This document shows, in pieces, positions 1-7,663 of a DNA stretch of 52,535 nt. The stretch is from Streptomyces rochei. GTDB lineage: Bacteria; Actinomycetota; Actinomycetes; Streptomycetales; Streptomycetaceae. Position 1 is the stretch's first letter, and each line of letters opens with the position of its first letter. Position numbers and translations under genes: made by a program. The notes below the pieces were generated by a model. That model saw only the letters and a list, made by a program, of their open reading frames with translations, was not told the origin of the DNA and searched no databases. The stretch covers positions 1 to 52,535 of the forward strand of contig MUMD01000188.1 in NCBI GenBank assembly GCA_002155895.1, read 5' to 3'.

Positions 1-104
1 CGCGACGCCATGCACGCACTCTCGCCGCGCGGGGCCCTGACCCGAGTACATCCAGTACGAGGATCAGGGCCCCGCGCGCCGAGAGCACGCACCTGACGCC
101 GCGA
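1..104. repeat. Long imperfect inverted repeat (hairpin) at the left edge
   Basis: The arms at about 4-40 and 64-101 pair. The core GCGCGGGGCCCTGA (27-40) matches TCAGGGCCCCGCGC (64-77) exactly, and the outer parts pair imperfectly. The 23-nt centre contains GAGTACATCCAGTACG, itself nearly symmetrical. No ORF in the hairpin has coding character. It could be a terminator for a gene left of the window, a structured RNA or an intergenic palindromic repeat. Its left boundary is not certain because the window begins inside or just at it. Confidence 0.6.
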
Positions 105-151
105 GGCCCGCCCTCCGGGCGGACGACGTGAGTGTGACGACAGGACCTAGG
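105..151. repeat. Right half of a palindromic repeat ending in CCTAGG
   Basis: A small hairpin (CCGCCC, loop TCC, GGGCGG at 108-122) is followed by GAGTGTGACGACAGGACCTAGG minus its last two bases as the recognisable tail at 130-151. The same hairpin core and tail form the right half of the complete 66-bp palindrome at 6244-6309. The matching left arm is not seen here. Either it is lost, or it lies left of the window with the hairpin at 1-104 inserted between the halves. Confidence 0.6.
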
Positions 152-205
152 CCCCGGGGTCGACGACGCCGGGTGCCGAGCGGGAGTCGGCACCCGGCGC
201 CCGGC

Positions 206-520
206 TCACCGCGCGTACCGCATCAACGCCCGCACCATGTGGCACGTGGTCGCCGACGGCGGGTGGATGCCGAGCTCCAGGGCGGCGCTCCGTATCCTCT
301 CGTCGCGCGCCTGGTTCGGCAGGTAGACGCCGGAGTCGAGCAGGGCGATGGCGAGCCGCATCGCCTTGAGCCGGCGGTTGTGCGTGATGTACCACTCGCG
401 GGGACGGCCCGCCGGCAGCGGACGCTTCTCCACGGGCTCGTAGGGCGAGTCGAACAGGACGGGCCGCTTGGCGGTGGACTGGGTGGGCAACGGCTTCGAC
501 TTCACTGCGGCAGCGGGCAC
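206..520 (-). CDS. Conserved hypothetical protein, small and basic
   Basis: Predicted 104-residue soluble protein with no signal peptide or membrane segment. The N-terminus is rich in Lys and Pro. The C-terminal two thirds look helical and contain RPREWYITHNRRLKA, LLDSGVYLPNQA and a final HMVRALMRYAR. I do not recognise a family. An in-frame ATG lies at 526, but the AGGAGG ribosome site abuts it directly. The GTG at 520 sits six bases after AGGAGG, so I prefer that start. It is divergent from the ArsC-family gene, and the intergenic stretch 521-695 probably carries both promoters. The region upstream of 526 stays open but lacks a ribosome site. Confidence 0.6.
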   Translation of the reverse strand: MPAAAVKSKPLPTQSTAKRPVLFDSPYEPVEKRPLPAGRPREWYITHNRRLKAMRLAIALLDSGVYLPNQARDERIRSAALELGIHPPSATTCHMVRALMRYAR

Positions 521-695
521 GGGCATCCTCCTGTCGCGGTCGGGGCGCCGGCCGGACCCCCCGGCGACACCCTCGAACACTGCTTCTATTTTACTGCCCA
601 CCACTGACAAAAGCCCCTGGCCACAAGGGCTTTCGGGGGCACTGTGACGCACGGGGTGAACGAGTTCTCGCACCCCTCGGGCTACCGTGTGCGGC

Positions 696-1055
696 ATGGA
701 GATCTGGATCAATCCGGCCTGTTCGAAGTGCCGCAGCGCGATCAGCCTGCTCGACGCGGAGGGCGCCGACTACACCGTGCGCCGTTACCTGGAGGACGTG
801 CCGAGCGCGGACGAGATCCGCGAGGTGCTGACCCGGCTCGGCCTCGAACCCTGGGACATCACCCGCACCCAGGAGGCCGCCGCGAAGGAACTGGGCCTGA
901 AGGACTGGCCCCGTGACGAGGCGTCACGCGACCGCTGGGTCACGGCACTCGCCGAGCACCCGAAACTGATCCAGCGCCCCATCATCACGGCGGACGACGG
1001 AACCGCCGTCGTGGGCCGCACGGACGAGGCCGTCCGGGACGCCCTGTCACGCTGA
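696..1055 (+). CDS. ArsC/Spx-family thioredoxin-fold protein (arsenate reductase-like)
   Basis: 119-residue protein of the ArsC/YffB/Spx family. It shows the N-terminal NPACSKC active-site loop (Cys9 and Cys12 of a C-x2-C pair), central alpha helices, and the family motif LIQRPI near residue 92 with its conserved Arg, followed by a GRT loop. Family members reduce arsenate with glutathione or glutaredoxin, or act as disulfide-sensitive regulators. Many chromosomal ArsC-like proteins without an ars operon have no proven arsenate activity, and no other arsenic gene is next to this one. An upstream in-frame GTG at 687 is possible, but ATG at 696 begins exactly at the conserved MEIWINP strand. Confidence 0.8.
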   Translation: MEIWINPACSKCRSAISLLDAEGADYTVRRYLEDVPSADEIREVLTRLGLEPWDITRTQEAAAKELGLKDWPRDEASRDRWVTALAEHPKLIQRPIITADDGTAVVGRTDEAVRDALSR

Positions 1056-1194
1056 GCCGGCGAAGACCGGGGGCGTACGGGCAGGGCGGCGTGTGACGCA
1101 GGTTACTCGCGCGTAGGGGCGTCGCCGCTGAGCAACTCCGTTCGGTATCCCGTACATAGCGGCGTACCCTCCCCTACCTCTTCAGGAGGCGCGC

Positions 1195-1908
1195 ATGTCG
1201 CGCAGGAGAACGCTCGGCACGAAGAAGAAGCTCGCGCTCCTGGTCAGCGCCGCGACGGTGGCGGGCGGTGGGGCGTTCGTGATGGCGAACGCCTCGAACG
1301 CCGCGCAGACCGCCCCGAACGCGCAGACCAGGTCGGCCGGGGACCCGTCCGTCTGCCAGGGCCTGGCCACCGCGCTCGGGAACAACCAGCGCTTCATCGA
1401 GGGCCAGCGGGCCGCCCCCGACGCGCAGTCCGAGGCCCGGATCGCCAACCGCGAGGCCGTCATCGCGGAGATCGAGCGCAAGCAGGAAGCGTCCGGTTGC
1501 GTGGTCGGGGAGTCGGCTCAGGACTCCCCCACCGCGCAGCCGCCGCAGGACGGCCAGGGGGCGGGGCAGGAGGCGGGCCGGGGCGCCGGTGAGCAGGCGG
1601 GCCAGGAGGCCGGTCAGGAAGCGGGGCAGGGAGCGGGGCAGCAGGCCGGGCAGGACGCCGGGGAGCAGGTGTGTGCCGGCTCCACCGTCACCCTCTCCGG
1701 TGAGGGTGGCGCCCCCGCCGCGTCCAGCAACCAGTTCCCCGTGGGCACCAGGCTCAAGGTGACCAACCTCGACAACGCCAAGTCCACCACGGTGGAGGTC
1801 GCCTCGGTGTCGGGCAGCTGTGTGCTGCTGAACAATGCGGCGTTCGAGCAGGTCCGGGAGGAGGGCAAGTTCCTGATCCGGCGGGCGCTGATCGAGAAGG
1901 TCGGGTGA
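1195..1908 (+). CDS. Secreted protein with Gln/Gly/Ala-rich linker and DPBB-like C-terminal domain
   Basis: 237 residues. A basic N-terminus plus a hydrophobic segment (about 10-35) form a Sec signal peptide. Residues about 47-100 form a helical segment bracketed by two cysteines (DPSVCQG and ASGCVVG). Residues about 118-158 are a low-complexity linker of repeated (E/Q)xAGQ units. The C-terminal 80 residues (GSTVTLSG, FPVGTRLKVTNL, FLIRRALIEKVG) resemble the double-psi beta-barrel of RlpA/expansin-like proteins, but I see no clear catalytic Asp, so a structural or binding role is as likely. A clear AGGAGG ribosome site lies eight bases before ATG. The architecture resembles the secreted protein at 8434-9942. 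Confidence 0.75.
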   Translation: MSRRRTLGTKKKLALLVSAATVAGGGAFVMANASNAAQTAPNAQTRSAGDPSVCQGLATALGNNQRFIEGQRAAPDAQSEARIANREAVIAEIERKQEASGCVVGESAQDSPTAQPPQDGQGAGQEAGRGAGEQAGQEAGQEAGQGAGQQAGQDAGEQVCAGSTVTLSGEGGAPAASSNQFPVGTRLKVTNLDNAKSTTVEVASVSGSCVLLNNAAFEQVREEGKFLIRRALIEKVG

Positions 1909-1993
1909 GGACCGGACAACGACGGGCCGGCGACCGTGCGGGGGTGGCGGTCGCCGGCCGGCCGCGCTGAGACACGCGCCACACCGGCCGCCG

Positions 1994-2031
1994 GTAACAC
2001 GGGGTTCACAAACGGGCAACGGACGGGAAAT
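1994..2031 (+). promoter_or_regulatory. GlnR-type operator upstream of glnII
   Basis: Four pentamers with exact 6-nt spacers: GTAAC-n6-TTCAC-n6-GCAAC-n6-GAAAT. This fits the actinobacterial GlnR box (gTnAC-n6-GaAAc repeated twice), to which the OmpR-type nitrogen regulator GlnR binds upstream of glutamine synthetase and ammonium transport genes. It lies 100 bases before the glnII start. Confidence 0.8.
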
Positions 2032-2130
2032 CGCCGGTTGGCACGCTGCGGAGCAGTAGAGCGGCGCTCCCTGCCGCAGCGCCGCAGCACCCGCAGTGCG
2101 CCCGGACCCACCCCGAAGGATGTGTCACCC

Positions 2131-3162
2131 GTGACCTTCAAGGCCGAGTACATCTGGATCGACGGCACCGAGCCGACGGCCAAGCTCCGTTCCAAGACGA
2201 AGATCATCACGGACGCTCCCGCGGGCCTGGACGCCCTGCCGATCTGGGGCTTCGACGGCTCCTCCACCAACCAGGCCGAGGGCAGCTCCTCGGACTGCGT
2301 GCTCCGGCCGGTCTTCTCCTGCCCCGACCCGATCCGCGGCGGCGACGACATCCTGGTGCTGTGCGAGGTCCTCGACACGGACATGACGCCGCACCCGAGC
2401 AACACCCGCGCCGCGCTGGCCGAGCTGTCCGAGCGCTTCGCCGCCCAGGAGCCGATCTTCGGCATCGAGCAGGAGTACACCTTCTTCAAGGGCGCCCGCC
2501 CGCTCGGCTTCCCGGAGGGCGGCTTCCCGGCCGCGCAGGGCGGCTACTACTGCGGTGTCGGCTCGGACGAGATCTTCGGCCGCGACGTCGTCGAGGCCCA
2601 CCTGGAGAACTGCCTGAAGGCCGGTCTCGGCATCTCCGGCATCAACGCCGAGGTCATGCCGGGCCAGTGGGAGTTCCAGGTCGGCCCGCTGTCGCCGCTG
2701 GAGGTCTCCGACCAGCTGTGGGTGGCCCGCTGGCTGCTCTACCGCACCGCCGAGGACTTCGAGGTCTCCGCCACCCTGGACCCCAAGCCGGTCAAGGGCG
2801 ACTGGAACGGCGCGGGCGCGCACACCAACTTCTCGACCAAGGCGATGCGCGAGGGTTACGACGCGATCATCACCGCCTGCGAGTCGCTCGGTGAGGGCTC
2901 CAAGCCGATGGACCACGTCAAGAACTACGGCGCCGGCATCGACGACCGCCTGACCGGCCTGCACGAGACCGCCCCGTGGAACGAGTACTCCTACGGCGTC
3001 TCGGACCGCGGCGCCTCGGTCCGCATCCCGTGGCAGGTCGAGAAGGACGGCAAGGGCTACATCGAGGACCGCCGTCCCAACGCCAACGTCGACCCGTACG
3101 TGGTGACCCGCCTGCTCGTCGACACCTGCTGCACCGCGCTGGAGAAGGCCGGCCAGGTCTGA
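2131..3162 (+). CDS. glnII: Glutamine synthetase type II (eukaryotic-like)
   Basis: 343-residue ATP-dependent ligase condensing glutamate and ammonia to glutamine, cytoplasmic. Its length and motifs are those of GS-II, not the ~470-residue GlnA: WGFDGSSTNQA (about 39-49), FGIEQEYTFF, GINAEVMPGQWEFQVGP, GDWNGAGAHTNFSTKAMR (ATP/glutamate site) and the final IEDRRPNANVDPY. GS-II enzymes are not controlled by adenylylation. The GTG at 2131 is chosen because it begins at the conserved VTFKAEYIW and follows GAAGGA by ten bases. The frame stays open far upstream, but the GlnR operator at 1994-2031 lies there. Transcription is likely monocistronic, ending at the hairpin at 3181-3215. Confidence 0.95.
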   Translation: MTFKAEYIWIDGTEPTAKLRSKTKIITDAPAGLDALPIWGFDGSSTNQAEGSSSDCVLRPVFSCPDPIRGGDDILVLCEVLDTDMTPHPSNTRAALAELSERFAAQEPIFGIEQEYTFFKGARPLGFPEGGFPAAQGGYYCGVGSDEIFGRDVVEAHLENCLKAGLGISGINAEVMPGQWEFQVGPLSPLEVSDQLWVARWLLYRTAEDFEVSATLDPKPVKGDWNGAGAHTNFSTKAMREGYDAIITACESLGEGSKPMDHVKNYGAGIDDRLTGLHETAPWNEYSYGVSDRGASVRIPWQVEKDGKGYIEDRRPNANVDPYVVTRLLVDTCCTALEKAGQV

Positions 3163-3180
3163 TCCGCCCCGCCCGGTCCC

Positions 3181-3215
3181 GAAGGGGCGTCCACCGTCAC
3201 GGTGGGCGCCCCTTC
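3181..3215 (+). terminator. Terminator hairpin after glnII
   Basis: Arms of 16 bases (3181-3196 and 3200-3215, one G-T mismatch) around a 3-nt loop TCA. It begins 18 bases after the glnII stop. There is no U tract, as is usual in this GC-rich genus. Confidence 0.75.
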
Positions 3216-3283
3216 GCGCGCACCGCGACCGCGCGGTGATCGCGCGGTGATGCGCTGTCGGTGGTGCGTGGCATCGTGGGGGC

Positions 3284-4213
3284 ATGGACAAGGACGGGGA
3301 CCTCGCCATCAAGGTCGAGACGGAGAACGGGCAGACCCACGCGTGGATCACGGCGACGCGGCTGCGCGAGCTGGTGACCCGGCTCGGCGGCCCCCACGAC
3401 CGGTTCCTGGTCGTGCAACGGATACCGGACATCCCCGATGTCTTCGCCCAGGTCTGGCACGAGGCGGGCGGTGACTACCGGCTGGAGCACCGGGCCGCCG
3501 AGGACCTGTTCTTCGGCACCGATCTCGACGACCCCGGCCTGGTCGCTGACCTGCTGACCGGCTGGGCGCGCCGACGGCCCGGCTGGGACAGCGGCGTCGC
3601 GTGGGCGCCGATCGACCCCGGCCCGCGCGAGGCGGTCCCCGAACTGCCGGACGACGTACGGGAGGCGGTCGAGCGGCGGGTGCGCGCGTTGCTGCTCTGC
3701 GGTTACGACGGCCGCCGGGCCCTGGTCGAGACGGCCGAGGACCATCTGGTCGGCGGCGAGCACGGCGAGCGGCCGGTGTCGCGGGCCCAGGCGCAGGAGG
3801 TGGTGGACCGGCTGTGGCTGGAGCGGCTGGCGGAGCAGGAGACATGGGGCGAGGGCCCCACCGACCCCGACCGGGTCGCCCGGGCCTTCGGCGCCCTGGA
3901 CGCGGCCGGCGTCACCGCCCGGGAGAACTTCACCTGCTGCCGGGGCTGCGGCACGGCGGAGATCGGCGCCGAACGGGAGGGTGCGCGGGGCTTCGTCTTC
4001 TTCCACCGGCAGAGCACCGAGGCCGCGGCCGAGGGGTACGGGCTGACGCTGCACTACGGCGGGTTCGACGGCTCGCAGGACACGACCACCGCGGTCGGCC
4101 ACGAGGTCGTGGCGGCCCTCGCGGCGGCCGGGCTGTCCACGAAGTGGGACGGCGATCCGGGCACGGCGATCACCGTCGCGCCCCTGGACTGGCGAAAGCG
4201 CCTGGTCGGATGA
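3284..4213 (+). CDS. DUF6891-type hypothetical protein
   Basis: 309-residue soluble protein. The C-terminal half carries the pattern I associate with DUF6891: ENFTCCRGCGTAEIG (tandem Cys, C-C-x2-C), GFVFFHRQSTE, LTLHYGGFDG and GHEVVAALAAAGLSTKWDG. The Cys cluster at about residues 213-217 could bind metal. The N-terminal 90 residues (MDKDGDLAIKVE, PDVFAQVWHEAGGDYRLEHR) resemble a domain often found in Streptomyces proteins of unknown role. No signal peptide or membrane segment is present. The gene stands alone after the glnII terminator. The family name is from memory and no function is known to me. Confidence 0.75.
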   Translation: MDKDGDLAIKVETENGQTHAWITATRLRELVTRLGGPHDRFLVVQRIPDIPDVFAQVWHEAGGDYRLEHRAAEDLFFGTDLDDPGLVADLLTGWARRRPGWDSGVAWAPIDPGPREAVPELPDDVREAVERRVRALLLCGYDGRRALVETAEDHLVGGEHGERPVSRAQAQEVVDRLWLERLAEQETWGEGPTDPDRVARAFGALDAAGVTARENFTCCRGCGTAEIGAEREGARGFVFFHRQSTEAAAEGYGLTLHYGGFDGSQDTTTAVGHEVVAALAAAGLSTKWDGDPGTAITVAPLDWRKRLVG

Positions 4214-4302
4214 CCGGTTGAGGGTCGGGTTCACGCCAGGAGCGGCGTCCACGCAGTGAGAGGAGGCTCCTGCGGCGGGCGGGTGTCTGCTTCAATGGCC
4301 CC

Positions 4303-4425
4303 ATGGCCAGCTTCCGGAAGTACGCAGCGACGGGTCGCCATGACCTCGAGCCCTTCTGGCCGTCCCGTCAGCACGACGACTTCGACCGGGTGTGTTGCCG
4401 CGCGACGACCGCGCCGGCCCGCTGA
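4303..4425 (+). CDS. Upstream ORF / putative leader peptide with tandem cysteines
   Basis: 40-residue ORF ending 127 bases before glnRII. It starts MASFRKYAATGRHD and contains SRQHDDFDRVCCRAT near the end. Third codon positions are strongly GC, as expected for translated Streptomyces sequence. Short actinobacterial leader ORFs with an R-x-H-V-D-like motif and one or more cysteines near the C-terminus are known upstream of sulfur-metabolism genes. This one shares H-D-D-x-x-R-V-C-C. There is no obvious ribosome site just upstream, so translation may be leaderless. It may be a cysteine- or charging-sensitive attenuator for the downstream regulator, or a free small protein. Confidence 0.5.
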   Translation: MASFRKYAATGRHDLEPFWPSRQHDDFDRVCCRATTAPAR

Positions 4426-4552
4426 CACGCCGCACCCCACCCGGGCGGCCTCCGGCCGACGCGTCCGACGTACGTCCCGCGACGCGCCCGACCACCCACT
4501 CGCGCACGTCGCCCTTCCCGACGAACCTCTCGCGCGAAAGAGCTGACGTCTC

Positions 4553-5179
4553 ATGGCGACCACCCGTTCCCTGTCCACCGTCACCCTCGACTCCCCCACC
4601 TCCGCCCTCGCGCCTTCCGGCACCGGCGGCGCCCGGCACCGGCTGCGCGCCGTCGACCGCGACGAGGTGGTGGACGTCGCCGACCTCCTGCCGCCGGGCG
4701 CGACCTGGCTGCCCGCTCCCCCGCACGCCCTGCCCTCCCTGCCGGGACGGCCGCCGATGGTCGGCTACCTGGTGCTCGTCCCGGCCGACCGGCAGTCACC
4801 CTCCCCGGCGGGCGGGTTCGGCCCACTCCTCGGAGACGCCCGGGACGTGGGGGACGTCGGGGCCGACGCCCCCGACCGGGGCGGCGACCCGCTCGTCCGC
4901 ATCGACGCCGCGCGCCGCACCGCCGCCGTGGCCGGCCGCGAACTGGACCTGACCTACCTGGAGTTCGAGCTGCTCGCCCATCTGGTCGCCCATCCGCACC
5001 GGGTGCACACCCGCGACCAGCTGGTCACCACCGTGTGGGGCTACGGGCACGTGGGCGACGGACGCACCGTCGACGTGCACGTGGCGAGGCTGCGCCGCAA
5101 GCTGGGCGTCGAGCACCGCGGGACGATCCAGACCGTCCGCCGCGTCGGCTACAAGTACACGCCGCCGACGGGACGCTGA
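4553..5179 (+). CDS. glnRII: GlnRII-like winged-helix regulator
   Basis: 208-residue DNA-binding protein. Residues about 118-205 form an OmpR/PhoB winged helix: LDLTYLEFELLAHLVAHPHRVHTR, QLVTTVWGYG, RTVDVHVARLRRKLG and IQTVRRVGYKY. The N-terminal half is Pro/Ala-rich and does not look like a phosphoacceptor receiver domain, so control is not by a cognate kinase on an Asp. Position between glnII and the two-component pair matches S. coelicolor GlnRII, a second regulator reported to bind GlnR target promoters such as glnII. The symbol is from memory of gene order. ATG at 4553 follows a weak AGCTG stretch. A tandem-Cys upstream ORF precedes it. Confidence 0.7.
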   Translation: MATTRSLSTVTLDSPTSALAPSGTGGARHRLRAVDRDEVVDVADLLPPGATWLPAPPHALPSLPGRPPMVGYLVLVPADRQSPSPAGGFGPLLGDARDVGDVGADAPDRGGDPLVRIDAARRTAAVAGRELDLTYLEFELLAHLVAHPHRVHTRDQLVTTVWGYGHVGDGRTVDVHVARLRRKLGVEHRGTIQTVRRVGYKYTPPTGR

Positions 5180-5240
5180 GCGCTCTGCCGTCGGCAGACA
5201 GGCGTTCCCCGGACGGCCCCGGCGGGGCACAGTGGCCGAC

Positions 5241-6248
5241 ATGAGACTACTGGTGCTGGGCGGTACGGAGTTCGTGGGACGGGCCGTGGTGGAGGCGGCG
5301 CTGGGGCGCGGCTGGGAGGTGACCGTCCTGCACCGCGGGCGGCACGCCCCGCCGCCCGGGGTGCGCGCGCTGCACGGCGACCGCACCGCGCCCGACGGGC
5401 TCGCCGCCCTGGCGGACGGCACCTGGGACGCCGTCGTCGACACCTGGTCGGCGGCGCCCCGCGCGGTGCGGGACTCGGCGCGGCTGCTGCGGGACCGCGT
5501 CGACCGGTACGTGTACGTGTCGAGCTGCTCGGTGTACGCCTGGGCGCCGCCCGCCGGATACGGCGAGGACGCCCCGCTGGTCGAGGGCGCCTCGGCGGAC
5601 GCCGGGCAGCTCGACTACGCCCGCGACAAGAGGGGCGCCGAACTGGCCGTCCTGGACGCTTTCGGCGCGGACCGGTCGGTGCTCGTCCGGTCCGGGCTGA
5701 TCCTCGGCCCGTACGAGAACATCGGGCGGCTCCCGTGGTGGCTGAACCGCGTCGCGCGCGGCGGCCCGGTGCTCGCCCCGGGCCCCCGGGACCTCCCCCT
5801 CCAGTACGTCGACGTCCGCGACCTCGCCGACTGGGTCCTCGGCTCGGTGGAGCGGAAGCTGGGCGGCCCGTACAACGTGATCTCCCCGCCGGGCCACACC
5901 ACGATGGGCGCGCTGCTCGACGCCTGCGCGGAGGTCACCGGCGGCGCGGCCGAGCTGTGCTGGACGGACCCCGCCACCGTCCTCGCCGCCGGGATCGAAC
6001 CGTGGACCCAGCTGCCGGTGTGGGTCCCGCCGGGCAGCGACCTGCACGAGGCGCTGCACACGGCGGACGTCTCGCGGGCCCTGGCCACCGGCCTGGTCTG
6101 CCGGCCGGTCGGCGACACGGTCGGCGACACCTGGACCTGGCTGCGGGGCATCGGCGACGCGGCACCGCTGCGCCCGGACCGGCCGCCGGTGGGACTCGAC
6201 CCGGAGACGGAGGCGAAGGCCCTCGCCGCCGCCCGCGAGCAGCCCTAG
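5241..6248 (+). CDS. NAD-dependent epimerase/dehydratase family protein (extended SDR)
   Basis: 335 residues. An N-terminal Rossmann fold carries LVLGGTEFVGR (G-x2-x-x2-G nucleotide loop, residues 4-14), then YVYVSSCSVY (strand with the SDR Ser) and YARDKRGAE, which supplies the Tyr-x3-Lys catalytic pair near residues 130-134. The C-terminus (PGPRDLPLQYVDVRDLADWVLG, GPYNVISP) is the substrate-binding part of sugar-nucleotide-type reductases. Substrate unknown. An in-frame GTG at 5232 is an alternative, but ATG at 5241 starts directly at the first beta strand. The stop codon TAG lies within the CCTAGG of the palindromic element at 6244-6309. Confidence 0.8.
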   Translation: MRLLVLGGTEFVGRAVVEAALGRGWEVTVLHRGRHAPPPGVRALHGDRTAPDGLAALADGTWDAVVDTWSAAPRAVRDSARLLRDRVDRYVYVSSCSVYAWAPPAGYGEDAPLVEGASADAGQLDYARDKRGAELAVLDAFGADRSVLVRSGLILGPYENIGRLPWWLNRVARGGPVLAPGPRDLPLQYVDVRDLADWVLGSVERKLGGPYNVISPPGHTTMGALLDACAEVTGGAAELCWTDPATVLAAGIEPWTQLPVWVPPGSDLHEALHTADVSRALATGLVCRPVGDTVGDTWTWLRGIGDAAPLRPDRPPVGLDPETEAKALAAAREQP

Positions 6249-6309
6249 GCCCTGTCGTCACACTCCCGTCTGCCTCCGGGCGGACGGGAGTGTGACGACA
6301 GGACCTAGG
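6244..6309. repeat. 66-bp palindromic miniature element with CCTAGG ends
   Basis: A near-perfect inverted repeat. Each 31-nt arm begins CCTAGG(C/T)CCTGTCGTCACAC and runs to GTC(T/C)GCC, with two mismatches and a loop of about four bases. CTAG ends resemble the CTAG/TA targets of IS5-type elements, so this may be a non-autonomous miniature transposon. A bidirectional terminator for the epimerase gene is the simpler alternative. A related right half occurs at 105-151 in the same orientation. Confidence 0.65.
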
Positions 6310-6385
6310 GGTGTACCTGGCACCACCTCCCGGTCGGGGGGTTCGGCCCCGTGACCGGTGACGTCGCCTCGGCGAGACTGAGCGC

Positions 6386-7663
6386 ATGGACATCGAGACG
6401 AAGAGCGGCGACCGCCGGCCCGCGACCGACCGGACGAGGACCATGGCCCAGTCGGCCCTGCGGGGACTGGCGGTGGCGCTCGTCTCCCTGCCCGGCTCGG
6501 TGCTCTGCTTCTGCCTGACCCTGGTCTCCCTCGCCCTCGTCCCGATCGGGATCGGCATCGTCACCACGCCGTACGTCCTGACCGGGGTGCGGATGTTCGC
6601 GGACTGGCGGCGGGTGCTGGCCGCCGAGTGGGGCGGGGTGCGCATCCAGCGGGCGTACCGGCCGCTGCCGAAGGACGCCAACCCGTGGGCGCGCACCTTC
6701 GGGATGCTCCGCGACCCGGCGACCTGGCGGGACTTCCTCTGGCTGCCGGTCGACATGACGTTGGGCTTCGTCACCGCGCTGCTGGCCTTCGCGCTGGCCC
6801 TCTACCCGCTGGAGGGCTTCGTGATCGCCGCCGGGCTGTGGCGGGTCTGGGACGGCGGCACCTACTGGTACGGCTTCGTACCGGTCAGCGACCAGACCAC
6901 CGCGTTGTACGCCGCCGCCCTGGGCGCCGTCCTGCTGGTCGCCGCGCACTGGCTCACCCCGTTCCTGCTGCGGGCCCACTTCCGGCTCACCGACGCGATC
7001 CTCGGCTCCCACCAGATCGAGCTGGCCGAGCGGGTACGGGTGCTGACCGAGACCCGGCGGGACGCCGTCGACGCCTCCGCCGCCGAACTGCGCCGCATCG
7101 AACGCGACCTGCACGACGGGGCGCAGGCCCGGCTGGTCGCCATGGGCATGGACCTCGGCACCATCGAGGCGCTGCTGGAGAAAGACCCGGCGAAGGCCCG
7201 GGAACTGCTCGCCCGGGCCCGCCGGTCCTCCGCCGACGCGCTGACCGAGCTGCGGGAACTCGTGCGCGGCATCCACCCCCCGGTGCTGGCCGAGCGGGGC
7301 CTGGGGGACGCCGTGCGGGCCCTGGCGCTGCGGCTGCCCCTCCCCGTGGAGACCGACGTGGATCTGCCCGGCCGCGCGGACGCGCCCGTGGAGTCCGCCG
7401 CGTACTTCGCGGTCAGCGAGATTCTCACCAACGCCGTGAAGCACTCGGGCGCCGAGCGGATCTGGATCGACCTGCACCACGCCGACGGCCGGCTGCGCGT
7501 GTCCGTGACCGACGACGGCAAGGGCGGTGCGGTGATCGGTGCGGGGTCCGGGCTGGCCGGGGTGGAGCGGCGACTGGGTACATTCGACGGCGTCCTGGCC
7601 GTCAGCTCGCCCGCGGGCGGCCCCACCATGGTCACCGTGGAGATCCCTTGCGCGTTGTCCTAG
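6386..7663 (+). CDS. NarL-family sensor histidine kinase
   Basis: 425 residues. The N-terminal ~200 residues hold about four membrane segments in two pairs (30-70, 130-190) and form a DUF-type membrane sensor module seen in actinobacterial kinases. The HisKA_3 dimerisation box ELRRIERDLHDGAQARL places the phosphoacceptor at His243. The HATPase domain has FAVSEILTNAVKHS (N box), VTDDGKGG (D/G1 box) and GSGLAGVERRL (G2). It presumably phosphorylates the regulator encoded from 7648. The signal is unknown. ATG at 6386 has only a weak ribosome site. The 66-bp palindrome ends 76 bases upstream, so this gene's promoter lies beside or within that element. Confidence 0.9.
   Translation: MDIETKSGDRRPATDRTRTMAQSALRGLAVALVSLPGSVLCFCLTLVSLALVPIGIGIVTTPYVLTGVRMFADWRRVLAAEWGGVRIQRAYRPLPKDANPWARTFGMLRDPATWRDFLWLPVDMTLGFVTALLAFALALYPLEGFVIAAGLWRVWDGGTYWYGFVPVSDQTTALYAAALGAVLLVAAHWLTPFLLRAHFRLTDAILGSHQIELAERVRVLTETRRDAVDASAAELRRIERDLHDGAQARLVAMGMDLGTIEALLEKDPAKARELLARARRSSADALTELRELVRGIHPPVLAERGLGDAVRALALRLPLPVETDVDLPGRADAPVESAAYFAVSEILTNAVKHSGAERIWIDLHHADGRLRVSVTDDGKGGAVIGAGSGLAGVERRLGTFDGVLAVSSPAGGPTMVTVEIPCALS

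Noticed and set aside
4256-4546. 96-codon ORF overlapping the Cys-Cys leader
   Set aside because: It runs in another frame with poor codon bias and no domain; the 40-codon ORF fits better.
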